The notes under the pieces were generated by a model. It was given only the letters and a program-made list of their open reading frames with translations. It did no database searches and was not told the origin of the DNA. A program made the translations under genes and the position numbers. Shown here piece by piece: positions 17,801 to 25,932 of a stretch of 27,431 nucleotides of DNA. The stretch is from Planctomycetes bacterium UBA1662 (GTDB lineage Bacteria > Planctomycetota > UBA8108). Position 1 is the stretch's first letter. Each line of letters begins with the position of its first letter. The stretch is from positions 4,613-32,043 of the forward strand of contig DCKY01000138.1 of the NCBI GenBank assembly GCA_002320775.1, written 5' to 3'.

Positions 17801-18510
17801 TCATCGAGCAGGATCGCCTTGACGGCTTCGGTCTCTTCCCGCCAGAGCCTTCGGCATTCGAGGTAGGCCTCTTCCCTGTCTTTTGGATCCGGCATTGCCG
17901 GCAGCTCTGAGCGCTCGGGGAGAATGTCCGCTTCGGATCTCGAGCGGATCTTCTTCGCCATTTTCTTCAGCGCCTTCGGGCTGATTTTTTGCTCGCGCAG
18001 GTATTTTACAATCAGCAGGTCTTCGTCATAAACCCGGGCGACCCAGAAGTCATTGACGACCTCTTCGATGAGGGGATCCATGTTCTTGACGATTTCGCTG
18101 TCGAATGAAACCCCGCTCTCAAAGGCGTTCTCGCTGAGGACCCTCTTGTAGAAACCGTGGATGGTATGGATCGCGGCCAGGTCATAGGACTCGAGGGCCA
18201 GGTCGATGGCCGTGAGGGCTTTTTTCGCATCGACCCGTTCGAGAAGGGTTTTGAAGAACGGGTCGGGGCTTTCACCGTGTTGGAAAACTTCCAGGGCCTC
18301 GCGCAGCTTGGAGCGGATGCGATCACGCAGTTCGGCGGTCGCGGCCTCTGTAAAGGTCGCCACCAGGATGTTTTCGATCTCGAGGTTCTTTTCGACCAGG
18401 AGGCGGATAAAGAGCTGGGTGATCGTATAGGTCTTTCCGGTTCCCGCGCTCGCCTCGATGAGCTGGATACCGTCAAGTGAGATGGTTGCCGGATCGAGTA
18501 CGCGGGTCAT
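14869..18510 (-). CDS. recB: RecBCD subunit RecB, 3'-5' helicase and nuclease
   Basis: The protein has 1213 residues, close to the 1180 of E. coli RecB. It provides the 3'-5' helicase, the nuclease and the RecA-loading surface of RecBCD. The N-terminal UvrD-like helicase has Walker A EASAGTGKT (Lys26), ATFTEAATAELRDRI, HTIHGFYKRVL, Walker B LIDEFQDTDPVQ (Asp386-Glu387), FIGDPKQAIYSFRGAD and TNWRSDPELV. Later motifs are VRIVTIHSSKGLQYP and LLYVAITRAKN. A Ser/Lys-rich linker leads to the nuclease domain: ATAGSCIHSIYEHLDF (His), TGFIDLTF (Asp1102), IVDYKSNQLG (Asp1115, Lys1117) and QYHVYTVALHRYL (Gln and Tyr). The catalytic residues are all present, so the nuclease should be active. It overlaps recC upstream and recD downstream by ATGA at both ends. 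Confidence 0.97.
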   Translation of the reverse strand: MTRVLDPATISLDGIQLIEASAGTGKTYTITQLFIRLLVEKNLEIENILVATFTEAATAELRDRIRSKLREALEVFQHGESPDPFFKTLLERVDAKKALTAIDLALESYDLAAIHTIHGFYKRVLSENAFESGVSFDSEIVKNMDPLIEEVVNDFWVARVYDEDLLIVKYLREQKISPKALKKMAKKIRSRSEADILPERSELPAMPDPKDREEAYLECRRLWREETEAVKAILLDENTDLHRNKYRLTSLEKWFTALDGFFEADTCSAFELPGNFYKFTPAGLDEGLKPKAKEAGAEPPSHPFFEACERLDEETRTLCDALDARVLELKQELSDTVRAELPRRMRERGLMGFDDILRDLDQALQGDRGTRLAETICGHYHAALIDEFQDTDPVQYRIFQKIQAAGELPVFFIGDPKQAIYSFRGADIFAYLDAVEDAGDNINTMKTNWRSDPELVGAINALFGTRENPFRLEAISYQEVSAADQRENELTIDSHSASGIDVIRFACEKETRTGKAEISVANANYRIARQLCSSISSLLEKDTLLDGRKVRAADIAVLVRTGPQARDVQEALRNVNIPSVVSGGGNIFHTPELHELYLWLEAITDPSNDGKLRAALSTSLLGMNAAMIAGLEKDEATWDQWIERFREWNELWAANGFISLFRRLMDWKETNERDAIHTRILSRPDGERLMTNLLHAAELIHAEASNRRLGPAPLMGWIESRIASEESYVEAEELRLESDAEAVRIVTIHSSKGLQYPIVFCPYISYGPFLHQDDRNYLVYHDEQENNQLKLNISPEEEDPGLDLVRAESYAEDLRLLYVAITRAKNLCTVFWGAFPRFKESALAWLLQLESENDSGIRDAAEKIRDDSSGGIRLLEEDTGYAPRRLPREGEGKSLTCRSAERKLSRSWRTSSYSGLTSKKHYVHPHQPTGQDHDDGGTRETGQKERETTLGEDILLKGFGGGATAGSCIHSIYEHLDFTDSSPAHLEELARENLDTYGLDSANFLDAVCETIRETLRTSLDPDVSGLSLGEIGHKDRLDEMQFLLPVSQDEQGRGLGEALDPDRLAAAFSLSASSRIPPAYADSIRNLEFSRLRGFLTGFIDLTFVHDGRWYIVDYKSNQLGGKLGDYGQENITEAMMSHHYILQYHVYTVALHRYLQTRLEDYDYEKHFGGVYYLFIKGMKETLGAGNGIFRDRPPRELIEGLSSAFEGAAI

Positions 18511-21500
18511 TTGTCTTCTCCCAGGTGATCCAGCAGCGGTGTGAAGATCTTTCCTACCAGGGTTCCGAAGCGGTTTTCTTCTCCCTGGAACCCGAATTCT
18601 TCGGGATAGTCGACGGCCAGGGGGTCTGCGTCTCTGAAGAGCAGACTGAAGACATTGGTTTCACGTTCAGGCTCCACGTCGCCGCTCTTTTCCTCCCATA
18701 CGCGCCGGGCTTTCTGAAGCGCGATGCGGACAGATTCATCCGAATCGTCTTCGGCTTTTTCCAGTTGCTGGAGATAGGCGGCTGAGGTCCTGGGGAAAAG
18801 GAGGAGGGGCTCGTTTTGACCGATTTCATAGAGCTCCAGTAGCTCCGCGAGAAGCGGCTTTGCTTCATCGACCTCGCCAAACCGATGAATTTCCATTCCC
18901 GGTCCCCTGGGTTTCCGGCAGGCCAGCTTGCTGGAGCCCGGATAGCCGCTCACCGCGCTTGCGCAGAGAACGAGGTGCTCAACCCAGAGTCGCAGGAGGC
19001 GGTCCTCTCTGAAGCGCTGATAGCCGTAGCGTAAGAGCGCCTGGGGATAGATGTTCGCCAGTGTTCCCTGCAGACGGAAGCGGCCGATTGGCAGGTCGAT
19101 TCGCAGCGCATCGAGCTCTTTTTCAGCCTGGATTTTTCTGAGCTCTGCGACGACAGGTTCGAGTTCGTCGGCAAGCTCACTGAGAAGGCAGGCTCCCGGA
19201 GCGCCGGGAGGGACCAGGCCGCTGGCGCTGAAGAAGGCGCTGATCTCATCCAGTGACCGGTCCTCCATGAGCTGGGAGAGCATCGTATTGCCCACCTGGT
19301 AGCGCTCGAGGAAGTTGAGATCGATCGGTTCCCGGTGATCGACTTCATTCTCCTGGCGCAGAAGGAGGATGTTCAGCCTGTTTTGCAGAAACGCCTTGCA
19401 GGGTGATTGGAAAAATCTCAGGAGAGCATCGAGGCTGAGGACCTTGTCCTCGTCGGACCGCTTTTCCAGGGGGGCAGCGAAGAAGGGCTCCTGCTCTACT
19501 GGCTCTTGATGCAGCATCCGGGCTCCTTCGAAATAGCCATCGGAGTAGCTGAAGAGTTCGGCATGCCCGGAGTCAAAGTAGCGGGGACTGAAGGGCTGGA
19601 GGGGGTGGTGGACAATCCACTGCTCGCGCCGTTCCTTTTCATCCAGCGAGGCATCATCTCCACTGCGGTCAAAGCCTTCGCTCAGGGCATCCAGCAGCTC
19701 ACTGACGACTACGGAGGGCGGCAGCTTCTTATTGTCGCGGATACTCTGCCCGCAGTAGGTGATCACCAGCTTTTCTCGCGCGGAGAGGATGGCCTCGAGG
19801 AAACAATAGCGGTCCTCTTCCCTCAGAGAGCGATCGCCTGCTCGCGGCTGGGCCCTGGTGAGGTCAAAGTCGAGGGTCCTGCCTGGCTTCGGGTAATCGC
19901 GGTCGTTCATTCCCATCAGACAGACAACGCGGAAGGGGATGCTTCGCATCGGGACCATGGCGCAGAAGGTGATCCCCGATCCCATTCTGCCGGGTGATGT
20001 TTTATGCCTTCCGAGCTCATCGTTGAAAAGCGAACGGATGATGTCGAGGCTGATGGTCTCTTCGAAACCCGCCGCCTCGGCCTGTCCGCAGATCTTGTCG
20101 ATCGCCCGGCGTACCACCTGGTGTTGCTGAGCGTAATCCCCCTCTATGCTGCAAAGCTCGCTGGCGATGCTCAGCAGGACGGCTCTCCATTCGGAGATGG
20201 TATGATCCTGTCGTAACTCCCGGTAGATACCAAAGAGGGTCTCACAGTATTCGGCAAGCTTTCCCAGGAGGAGAGCCGGGGAGCCCTCGGTCATTTCACA
20301 AGGAAGCCGGCCTTGCCAGAGGTCCTGGCCGTTCGTGGGCAGGGCGATGCCCAGGAGCATCCTGTCGAGTCCGAAGCGCCAGCTGTTGTTTTCGAATGCC
20401 GGTTGCCCGAGCTCGCTCCTGTGTTCTGCATCGATTCCCCAGCGGATCCCGCTCTCGATAACCCATTTTTCAAGAGTCTCGATATTCTTGGCGGACAGCT
20501 CGAAGCGGCTCCTGATGGACTCTGATTGCAGGACCCCCATCACGTCCTCGATTGTCGCTCTGCTGGATGCCAGCTCGAGGACTCCGAGAAAGGCCTCCAC
20601 AACGGGCGTCTCATCAGCCGCGCGAACATCGCTGATGGCGTAGGGAAGGACGTCCCTGTTCTTGTCCCGGCTGCCGAAGACGGAATCGATATACGGTGCG
20701 TAGGTCGCCAGCGACGGAAGCATGACCAGCACGTCCCTGGGCTCAAGGCCTTCATTTTTTTCAAAGAGATCGAGCAATTGATCACGCAGAACCTCGACCT
20801 CGCGCATCGGGCTGTGGCAGGAGTGGATGCGAACGGAATCATCGTCACTGTGAACCGGCAGGGGGGGCTCGTCTTCGGCCTTCCGTCCCCGGTTGCGGAG
20901 ATTCAGGATGTCGGAGTTGAGGGTGGAGAGCACTGTCTCCAGCCCCGGTTCGGTGAAGAGATCGGGGCCGCTCTCTTCGTATTGAACCGATTCTTCATCT
21001 TCGAGCAGGAATTGGAATTCCCGGCCGATTCGACCGAGCGAAGAGAGCAGGTGATTGCCGATATCGATGTGAAGGTCATCGGTAGAGAACCCATCCGCGG
21101 TCGCCTCTTGTTCGCGGGCGATCTTTTTACGCCGCACCAGGTCGACTATGTCCGCCCAGTATTCCCTGCAGGGACTCAGGAGGAAAAGATGCACGTCGAT
21201 GTGGTTGGAGAGCATCCCGAAGATGTCGAGGTAGAGGGGCGAGAGGGATGGGATTCCAAACAGTGATACTCGTTGTGGGAGCTCTTCGAGGTTGAGCTTC
21301 CCGGATTTCAGTGCAGACTCGATCCTGTCGGCGATGATGGCAGGATGGGCGCTTCCGGAGGCGGAAATGATGGAGTGCCAAAGAGAGGCCTGCCAGTTGC
21401 TTCCCGGATGATTGTCCCAGTCCAGAACCATGCGGGGGCGAAAATGAGAATAATTGTCAAAGAGCCCGGCAATATTCTTAGCCAGCTGGTAGCTGCGCGT

Positions 21501-21860
21501 TCCATGTTCGTCGGTTTCGAGGTATTCGCGAACGGTTTTGAATTCCGGTTTGGCGATCTCCCGGTTGATTGTTTCCAGGAGACGCCACAGCAGTTGTCCC
21601 TGACCAAGCCATCGATCTTCACTGTCCACTCCCTCGATAGCGCCATAGGCCTGTTCAATCAGGGTGTGTGGGAAGGGATAGTTTACGTTGGCTGAGATTC
21701 CCGCTCGGCGTGAGAGCTCCATCGCCAGCCAGTCTTCCATGCCGCGGCTCTGGACCACGATCGTCTCCGGAACAATCGGTGATCCCGCAGGTTTCCGTAT
21801 CACCTCGCTGAGAGCGGAGCAGAGCTTTTCGAGCCTGTTGCTTCTGTAAAGATGAATCAT
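18507..21860 (-). CDS. recC: RecBCD subunit RecC, Chi-recognition scaffold
   Basis: The protein has 1117 residues from the ATG at 21860, very near the 1122 of E. coli RecC. The frame is open to 21932, but the N-terminus IHLYRSNRLEKL aligns with the known RecC start, so the shorter form is preferred; its ribosome binding site is weak. RecC is an inactivated helicase-like subunit that splits the strands and reads Chi. Hallmarks are VVQSRGMEDWLAMELSRR, ANVNYPFPHTLI, LFGIPSLSPLYLDIF, the strongly conserved VCLMGMNDRDYPKPGRTLDFD, GDRSLREEDRYCFLEAILSA and LVITYCGQSIRDN. No Walker A is seen, as expected. The Chi sequence of this organism cannot be read from the protein. recC is first in the recC-recB-recD operon and overlaps recB by ATGA. 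Confidence 0.96.
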   Translation of the reverse strand: MIHLYRSNRLEKLCSALSEVIRKPAGSPIVPETIVVQSRGMEDWLAMELSRRAGISANVNYPFPHTLIEQAYGAIEGVDSEDRWLGQGQLLWRLLETINREIAKPEFKTVREYLETDEHGTRSYQLAKNIAGLFDNYSHFRPRMVLDWDNHPGSNWQASLWHSIISASGSAHPAIIADRIESALKSGKLNLEELPQRVSLFGIPSLSPLYLDIFGMLSNHIDVHLFLLSPCREYWADIVDLVRRKKIAREQEATADGFSTDDLHIDIGNHLLSSLGRIGREFQFLLEDEESVQYEESGPDLFTEPGLETVLSTLNSDILNLRNRGRKAEDEPPLPVHSDDDSVRIHSCHSPMREVEVLRDQLLDLFEKNEGLEPRDVLVMLPSLATYAPYIDSVFGSRDKNRDVLPYAISDVRAADETPVVEAFLGVLELASSRATIEDVMGVLQSESIRSRFELSAKNIETLEKWVIESGIRWGIDAEHRSELGQPAFENNSWRFGLDRMLLGIALPTNGQDLWQGRLPCEMTEGSPALLLGKLAEYCETLFGIYRELRQDHTISEWRAVLLSIASELCSIEGDYAQQHQVVRRAIDKICGQAEAAGFEETISLDIIRSLFNDELGRHKTSPGRMGSGITFCAMVPMRSIPFRVVCLMGMNDRDYPKPGRTLDFDLTRAQPRAGDRSLREEDRYCFLEAILSAREKLVITYCGQSIRDNKKLPPSVVVSELLDALSEGFDRSGDDASLDEKERREQWIVHHPLQPFSPRYFDSGHAELFSYSDGYFEGARMLHQEPVEQEPFFAAPLEKRSDEDKVLSLDALLRFFQSPCKAFLQNRLNILLLRQENEVDHREPIDLNFLERYQVGNTMLSQLMEDRSLDEISAFFSASGLVPPGAPGACLLSELADELEPVVAELRKIQAEKELDALRIDLPIGRFRLQGTLANIYPQALLRYGYQRFREDRLLRLWVEHLVLCASAVSGYPGSSKLACRKPRGPGMEIHRFGEVDEAKPLLAELLELYEIGQNEPLLLFPRTSAAYLQQLEKAEDDSDESVRIALQKARRVWEEKSGDVEPERETNVFSLLFRDADPLAVDYPEEFGFQGEENRFGTLVGKIFTPLLDHLGEDK

Positions 21861-21919
21861 TCGTGACTCTATGATCTGGTTAGGGATCAGGTACGGCCTG
21901 GGGTTCCCGGAGAGGGCAG

Positions 21920-21941
21920 GGTTGGGGCCCATTCCCCAACC
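21920..21941 (-). promoter_or_regulatory. Perfect 8-bp hairpin in the recC leader
   Basis: GGTTGGGG (21920-21927) and CCCCAACC (21934-21941) are perfect arms around a 6-nt loop, about 60 nt upstream of the recC ATG at 21860. On the minus strand no T-run follows. It may be an attenuator or a protein-binding leader structure, or simply DNA-level symmetry. If recC began at the alternative upstream codon near 21932, the site would overlap its start. Confidence 0.35.
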
Positions 21942-21999
21942 GGAGACCTATTATGAGGCTCCGAAAGGATTATTCACTCCACCTGCCCGCCAAATTCGA

Positions 22000-22054
22000 A
22001 GTTTTTATAAAACCGGCCCGGGCTCGAACCTGTTGAAGGTTCCGGCCCGGGCCG
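22000..22054 (-). terminator. Strong rho-independent terminator after the 762-residue dockerin gene
   Basis: On the minus strand, CGGCCCGGGCCGGAACC pairs with the distal GGTTCGAGCCCGGGCCG over about 17 positions with one G-U pair and one mismatch, around a 7-nt loop (22014-22054). GGTTTTATAAAAAC follows. It starts 34 nt downstream of the stop codon at 22088, and should insulate recC from read-through. Confidence 0.75.
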
Positions 22055-22087
22055 AATAGGTTTGCTGGTCTTTTACCGTTCTCCCCG

Positions 22088-24376
22088 TCAGGGAGTGACA
22101 CAGGTGTCAGCGTCAGAACAATCGGAGAAGACCCTGCAGTTGGAGCCCAGCGCGTGGATAGGACCACCAAGAAAAAGCCATTGCAGGGTTGAGATCGCAT
22201 CGGAGAGATCGAGCGAGCCATCTCCGTTGAAGTCCGACAGCTGGGTTCCTCCAGCCAGGATATTTCCTCCATCGTCGGCACAGGGGGCCGCGCGGTTGCC
22301 TGAGAAGAGATAGCTCAGCAGGGCGAGGCCATCGGAAATATCGATACTGCTGTCGGAGTTGAAATCTCCCGGGAGCAGTCTGGTTCCGGCCCCGGCCTCG
22401 CAGATGCCATCGCCGTCCTCGTCGATGTTGACGACGACCCCATCGATGCAGGCCTCACAGGGATCATCCGCATAAGAGCACTCTCCCGCGACGTTGGCAT
22501 CGGGGTCGTAGTTGCAGGCGGCTTCATCCATGCAGCCTGGCGCGAGGGGCGGGCCTTCGAGATCAGTCATCGTGATGATGAAGCTGCCTGTGGTGACATC
22601 CCCTTCGAACGCGCTTCCGCCGCCGCTTACGGCTACGAGGTATTCCCGGGCCTTTTCCGTCTGGACGATCAGCACAGCCTGGTCGACTCCGCAGACATCG
22701 GCCTCGGTTTCCACGCAGACCGGCTCTTCACAGGAGCCGGTGTAGATCGACAGGCGGCTGGTCAGCTCGGTCTCTTCGTGACAGGTGCTGATCTCTACCT
22801 GCCCGCCGGTGCCGGTAAACCGGTACCAGACGATGCCGGTGCTGAAACGGTCTACGCAGACGGGCGTGGTGAACCGGCGACTTGAATCGACATTCGTACC
22901 CTCTACCCTCGAGCCGTGGGTCAGCTCAATGGCGTCGACGCAGTCGTCGTTAACCGGGGGCACCACAGCCGTCATGTGCAGGGTGAAATTGCCTGAGCTC
23001 GCGCCCCAGCCGTGGATAAGAACGAAGTAGTCGGTCCCACGCTCACTCGCCCAGGCTCCGGCTGATTGGAGCCCACAGGCATCATCGTTGGCTCCGAGGC
23101 AGGTAAGCTCATCGCAGTCTCCTGTGAATACACTCAGCGCCGTATCATAGTCGGTTGTACCGCCACAGGTTTCGGCGAACATCTCGCCCCCGGTTCCCGC
23201 TATTCGGAACCAGACTCCCGGGGCGGTTGAATTAAAGCAGGCATCGTTCTCGGGGTCGGTGGATGCATCCGTGGTCTGTCCGTCAATCGTGATCTCGCCA
23301 ACGGTGAGGTCGAGCTCGATCGCTCCGCAGGGAAGGTCATTGTCAGAGAAATCGCAGGCGTCACCGATACCGTTGTCGTTTCGATCCGCCTGGTCCGGAT
23401 TGGGAGCCTTGGCGCAGTTGTCCTCTTCGTCGAGGACTCCATCGTTGTCCTGGTCGTCGGCGGGCGCCGGCAATTCAGAGCTGATGCTGAGCTCGTAGAT
23501 TCCCGCGCTGGCCGCCCAGCCGTGAACGAGAATGAAGTAGATAACGTCCATCTCGGAGGACCAGGTCACGCTGGAGAGAGTTCCAGGACAGGCGTCATCG
23601 TTTTCTACGGTGCAGATCATATTTTCGCAATCGCCTTCGAGTCCGCCGTCAAATACGCTCAGGCGGGTATCGTAGAAGCTGCCTGAGCAGGTGGCAGCCG
23701 TTATGGACTCACCGGTTCCAAAGACCATGTACCAGACTCCCGGAGCATCGCTCGCTCCGCAGGCGGCGTTTTCAGCATCGGGAGTGCCGAAGGTGGTGTC
23801 GCCATCGACCACCGCGACCATGGCCTGTTGTCCGTTAATATTGAAACCTTCTTCGAGGATCAGCTCATCCGCATCAAAGCAGGCATCGTTCAGAGGAGGC
23901 TCGACCACCTCAACCTCAGACAGGGTCAAGGAGTACTCTTCGCATTCATTCGGGCCGGTCGACGGGAAGATGCAGATGAAGTAGGTGCCGGCCGGGAGGA
24001 AACGGGTGATGCAGGAATTGAACGGGCTCTCGAGGCCAAGCTCGTCCGAGTTGGGGCAGTTGGTGTTATTGGTGATTCCGCCGCAGCCTGAGTTCATCAA
24101 CTCCATGAAGGTGTCACAGGATGAGCTCGTTGACATAGTGACGAGGCCGTCTATTTCCTGAACATATTCGATGATGTCGTAGTTTCTTCCGTTACCAAGC
24201 ATGCAGTCATCCGCATCGATACTGCCGATGAAGGGCTGCTCAGAATTGACGAAACCAACCGTGCAATTGTCACAATCTTCCGCGGGTAAGGTCGCGGTAC
24301 AGAGGCAGGATCCGATGGCCAGGAGAAGAGACATTCCGTAAGAGCGGACACCGCTCAGTGACTGAGCATTCTTCAT
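22088..24376 (-). CDS. Cys-rich secreted protein with repeated beta-sandwich modules, thrombospondin type 3 repeat and C-terminal dockerin
   Basis: A 762-residue exported protein; the start is supported by TTGGAG 7 nt upstream. In order: signal peptide (1-32); module A (about 33-156, DCDNCTVG, YDIIEYVQ, TSSSCDTFMEL, PAGTYFICIFP); repeats B (about 163-300), C (about 343-470) and D (about 475-605), which share GVWY/GVWF/IVWY, FGTG/AGTG/TGTG, TC and LSVF/LSIY-G-C blocks; a thrombospondin type 3 calcium repeat (about 305-342, DQDNDGVLDEEDNC, DNGIGDACD) between B and C; a Cys-rich CNYDPDANV segment (about 613-660); and a double EF-hand dockerin-type module (about 669-738, GDFNSDSSIDISDG, SDFNGDGSLDLSDA, WLFLGGP) with a Cys-rich tail. 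It is probably a calcium-stabilised surface or matrix protein; no enzymatic domain is recognised. It follows a paralogue 139 nt upstream. Confidence 0.9.
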   Translation of the reverse strand: MKNAQSLSGVRSYGMSLLLAIGSCLCTATLPAEDCDNCTVGFVNSEQPFIGSIDADDCMLGNGRNYDIIEYVQEIDGLVTMSTSSSCDTFMELMNSGCGGITNNTNCPNSDELGLESPFNSCITRFLPAGTYFICIFPSTGPNECEEYSLTLSEVEVVEPPLNDACFDADELILEEGFNINGQQAMVAVVDGDTTFGTPDAENAACGASDAPGVWYMVFGTGESITAATCSGSFYDTRLSVFDGGLEGDCENMICTVENDDACPGTLSSVTWSSEMDVIYFILVHGWAASAGIYELSISSELPAPADDQDNDGVLDEEDNCAKAPNPDQADRNDNGIGDACDFSDNDLPCGAIELDLTVGEITIDGQTTDASTDPENDACFNSTAPGVWFRIAGTGGEMFAETCGGTTDYDTALSVFTGDCDELTCLGANDDACGLQSAGAWASERGTDYFVLIHGWGASSGNFTLHMTAVVPPVNDDCVDAIELTHGSRVEGTNVDSSRRFTTPVCVDRFSTGIVWYRFTGTGGQVEISTCHEETELTSRLSIYTGSCEEPVCVETEADVCGVDQAVLIVQTEKAREYLVAVSGGGSAFEGDVTTGSFIITMTDLEGPPLAPGCMDEAACNYDPDANVAGECSYADDPCEACIDGVVVNIDEDGDGICEAGAGTRLLPGDFNSDSSIDISDGLALLSYLFSGNRAAPCADDGGNILAGGTQLSDFNGDGSLDLSDAISTLQWLFLGGPIHALGSNCRVFSDCSDADTCVTP

Positions 24377-24515
24377 CGTTTCACTCCAAGGAGGTTGTTG
24401 ATTGCGACCACTTGCTGGCGGGTCAATTGCAAAGCCCAGTATAGGCTATCCATTAAAAAACGCAGGCGTGGAACAGTAAAATACAATTTGTCTGTTAACG
24501 ACTTGTCCTGTGAGC
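24377..24515. other. Intergenic region between the tandem dockerin genes
   Basis: No gene or convincing terminator is seen. On the minus strand TATACT (24438-24443) resembles a -10 box about 60 nt upstream of the ATG at 24376, but the matching -35 position is poor, so a separate promoter for the downstream gene is only possible. Confidence 0.25.
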
Positions 24516-25745
24516 TCAGGGGACAGGGCAGATGTTTTCTTCGGAGCAACCTTCAAAGGTTCTACATTCTGATGGTATCCCGAGGTGATGGGCGGGGCCG
24601 CCGAGGAAGAGCCAGTTCAGCATCGAGACGCCATCGGAGATGTCGAGGCGCGCGTCTCCATTGAAGTCCGCCACCGCGAGGCTGGCCGCGCTGAAGGCTC
24701 CGTCCGCTTCCGGGCAGGGAATCCGCCTGCCGCCAATGAAGAGGAACTCAAGCACGGCGATCGGGTCGGAGATGTTCACCCGGGAGTCGGCGTTGAAATC
24801 GCCAGGAAGGACCAGTGCTCCTTCAGGTGTGCCGCTGACCACCAGCTCGAATTCTCCCATCCAGGAGTCGACATCCGGCTCGCCCGCGCCGTAGACCGCG
24901 ACAAGGTATTCCACTCCCTGGGTCGTGTCGAGCAGGACGGTTTCCCTGTCTCCCAGGCAACCGATTCTCTTGACCTCCGCACAGGCCAGGTTCGCGCAGT
25001 CTCCTGTATAGACCGCGACCCGCGCCTGGATAGCGGTTGAGGGACTGCAGGTGTTCAGCTCGATCTCCGAGCCGGTTCCCATGAAGCGGTACCAGGCCAG
25101 GCCGCTACGCGGGTCATCCGCGCAGTCGGGAACGGCATCGCAGGAAGCGTGCAGGGTCGTTCCGATGACAGGGGTGTTCAGCTCGAGCGGGACGGCGCTC
25201 GAGCAGCTGTCGTTGGCGGGGGCCTCGGGTTCTTCTATGCAGCCGGAAACCCTGACGCTGTATTCCCAGGAGCTGATATCCGGCCAGCCTTCGCAAGGAG
25301 CCATCGGGTAGAGACAGAGGTAGTAGATTCCCGGGCAGAGCCTGAGGCTGAGGCAGGAGTTCTGGCTGCCCTGGAGGCCTTCAGCCTCCCAACTCGCACA
25401 GTCGTCGTTCTGGATGAAGGCGAGGCAGCCATCCTGGTCTAAAAGTTCCAGCATGGTGTCGCAGGTAGATGACGTCGTGAAGGTCACACAGCCGGTCTCT
25501 GTCTGTTCGTAGCGAATGATGTCATAGGGAGGGCCGGCTCCGCCGGTGTGCCGGCAGTCGGTATTGAGAGCGAGGGTGTCGCTGAAGGTTCCTCCCATCT
25601 CGATCTCCCCTCTCGTGCAGTTGACGCAGTCCTGGGCCTCCAGGCTGCCTCCGCAAAGACACAGGAGGATCCCGTGGAGCAGTGCCATGGGCAGCAGTTT
25701 TATATAGATGCCGGCCATCAGGCCGCCGTTGGTTGTGTTCTTCAT
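24516..25745 (-). CDS. Cys-rich secreted dockerin protein, paralogue of the downstream gene
   Basis: A 409-residue exported protein with a signal peptide (about 1-37, ending LEAQ). Module A (about 38-168) matches the first module of the downstream protein in DCVNCTRG, YDIIRYEQ, TTSSTCDTMLEL, NSCLSLRL and PGIYYLCLYP. A second module (about 177-303: NDSC, GLAWYRFMGTGSEIELNTC, ARVAVYTGDC, EYLVAVYGAG) matches module D of that protein. The C-terminal dockerin-type module (about 314-385) has GDFNADSRVNISDP, ADFNGDARLDISDG and LNWLFLGGP followed by a Cys-containing tail. It lacks modules B and C and the thrombospondin repeat. No clear ribosome binding site precedes the ATG; the function is unknown, with a structural surface role the likeliest. 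Confidence 0.9.
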   Translation of the reverse strand: MKNTTNGGLMAGIYIKLLPMALLHGILLCLCGGSLEAQDCVNCTRGEIEMGGTFSDTLALNTDCRHTGGAGPPYDIIRYEQTETGCVTFTTSSTCDTMLELLDQDGCLAFIQNDDCASWEAEGLQGSQNSCLSLRLCPGIYYLCLYPMAPCEGWPDISSWEYSVRVSGCIEEPEAPANDSCSSAVPLELNTPVIGTTLHASCDAVPDCADDPRSGLAWYRFMGTGSEIELNTCSPSTAIQARVAVYTGDCANLACAEVKRIGCLGDRETVLLDTTQGVEYLVAVYGAGEPDVDSWMGEFELVVSGTPEGALVLPGDFNADSRVNISDPIAVLEFLFIGGRRIPCPEADGAFSAASLAVADFNGDARLDISDGVSMLNWLFLGGPAHHLGIPSECRTFEGCSEENICPVP

Positions 25746-25841
25746 GATCTTGAGCAGGAGGGGCGGCCTCTACAGATGACCCTGTTGTTGGTGCTCGCCC
25801 GCTTCCCCTCTATTATGAATTGCCACAGCCCTGGAGGTAAG

Positions 25842-25859
25842 AAAAAAGGCGGCTCGCCT
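25842..25859 (-). terminator. Terminator-like hairpin in the leader of the dockerin gene
   Basis: On the minus strand AGGCG-AGC-CGCCT is followed at once by a run of T's. It lies about 100 nt upstream of the ATG at 25745. It could be an attenuator in that gene's leader or a stop for antisense transcripts across DUF2891. The stem is short and the loop has only 3 nt, so this is tentative. Confidence 0.4.
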
Positions 25860-25932
25860 CCACAGCCGGATGGTCGGGATATTCGTGTATTGTTGCGATT
25901 GAACTCTACTGGGTGCTTTCGGAGGCTGCCTG

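Noticed and set aside
13010..21860. A new defence island around the helicase-nuclease genes
   Set aside because: The three genes are normal RecC, RecB and RecD in length and motifs, and the neighbours are secreted proteins rather than defence genes.
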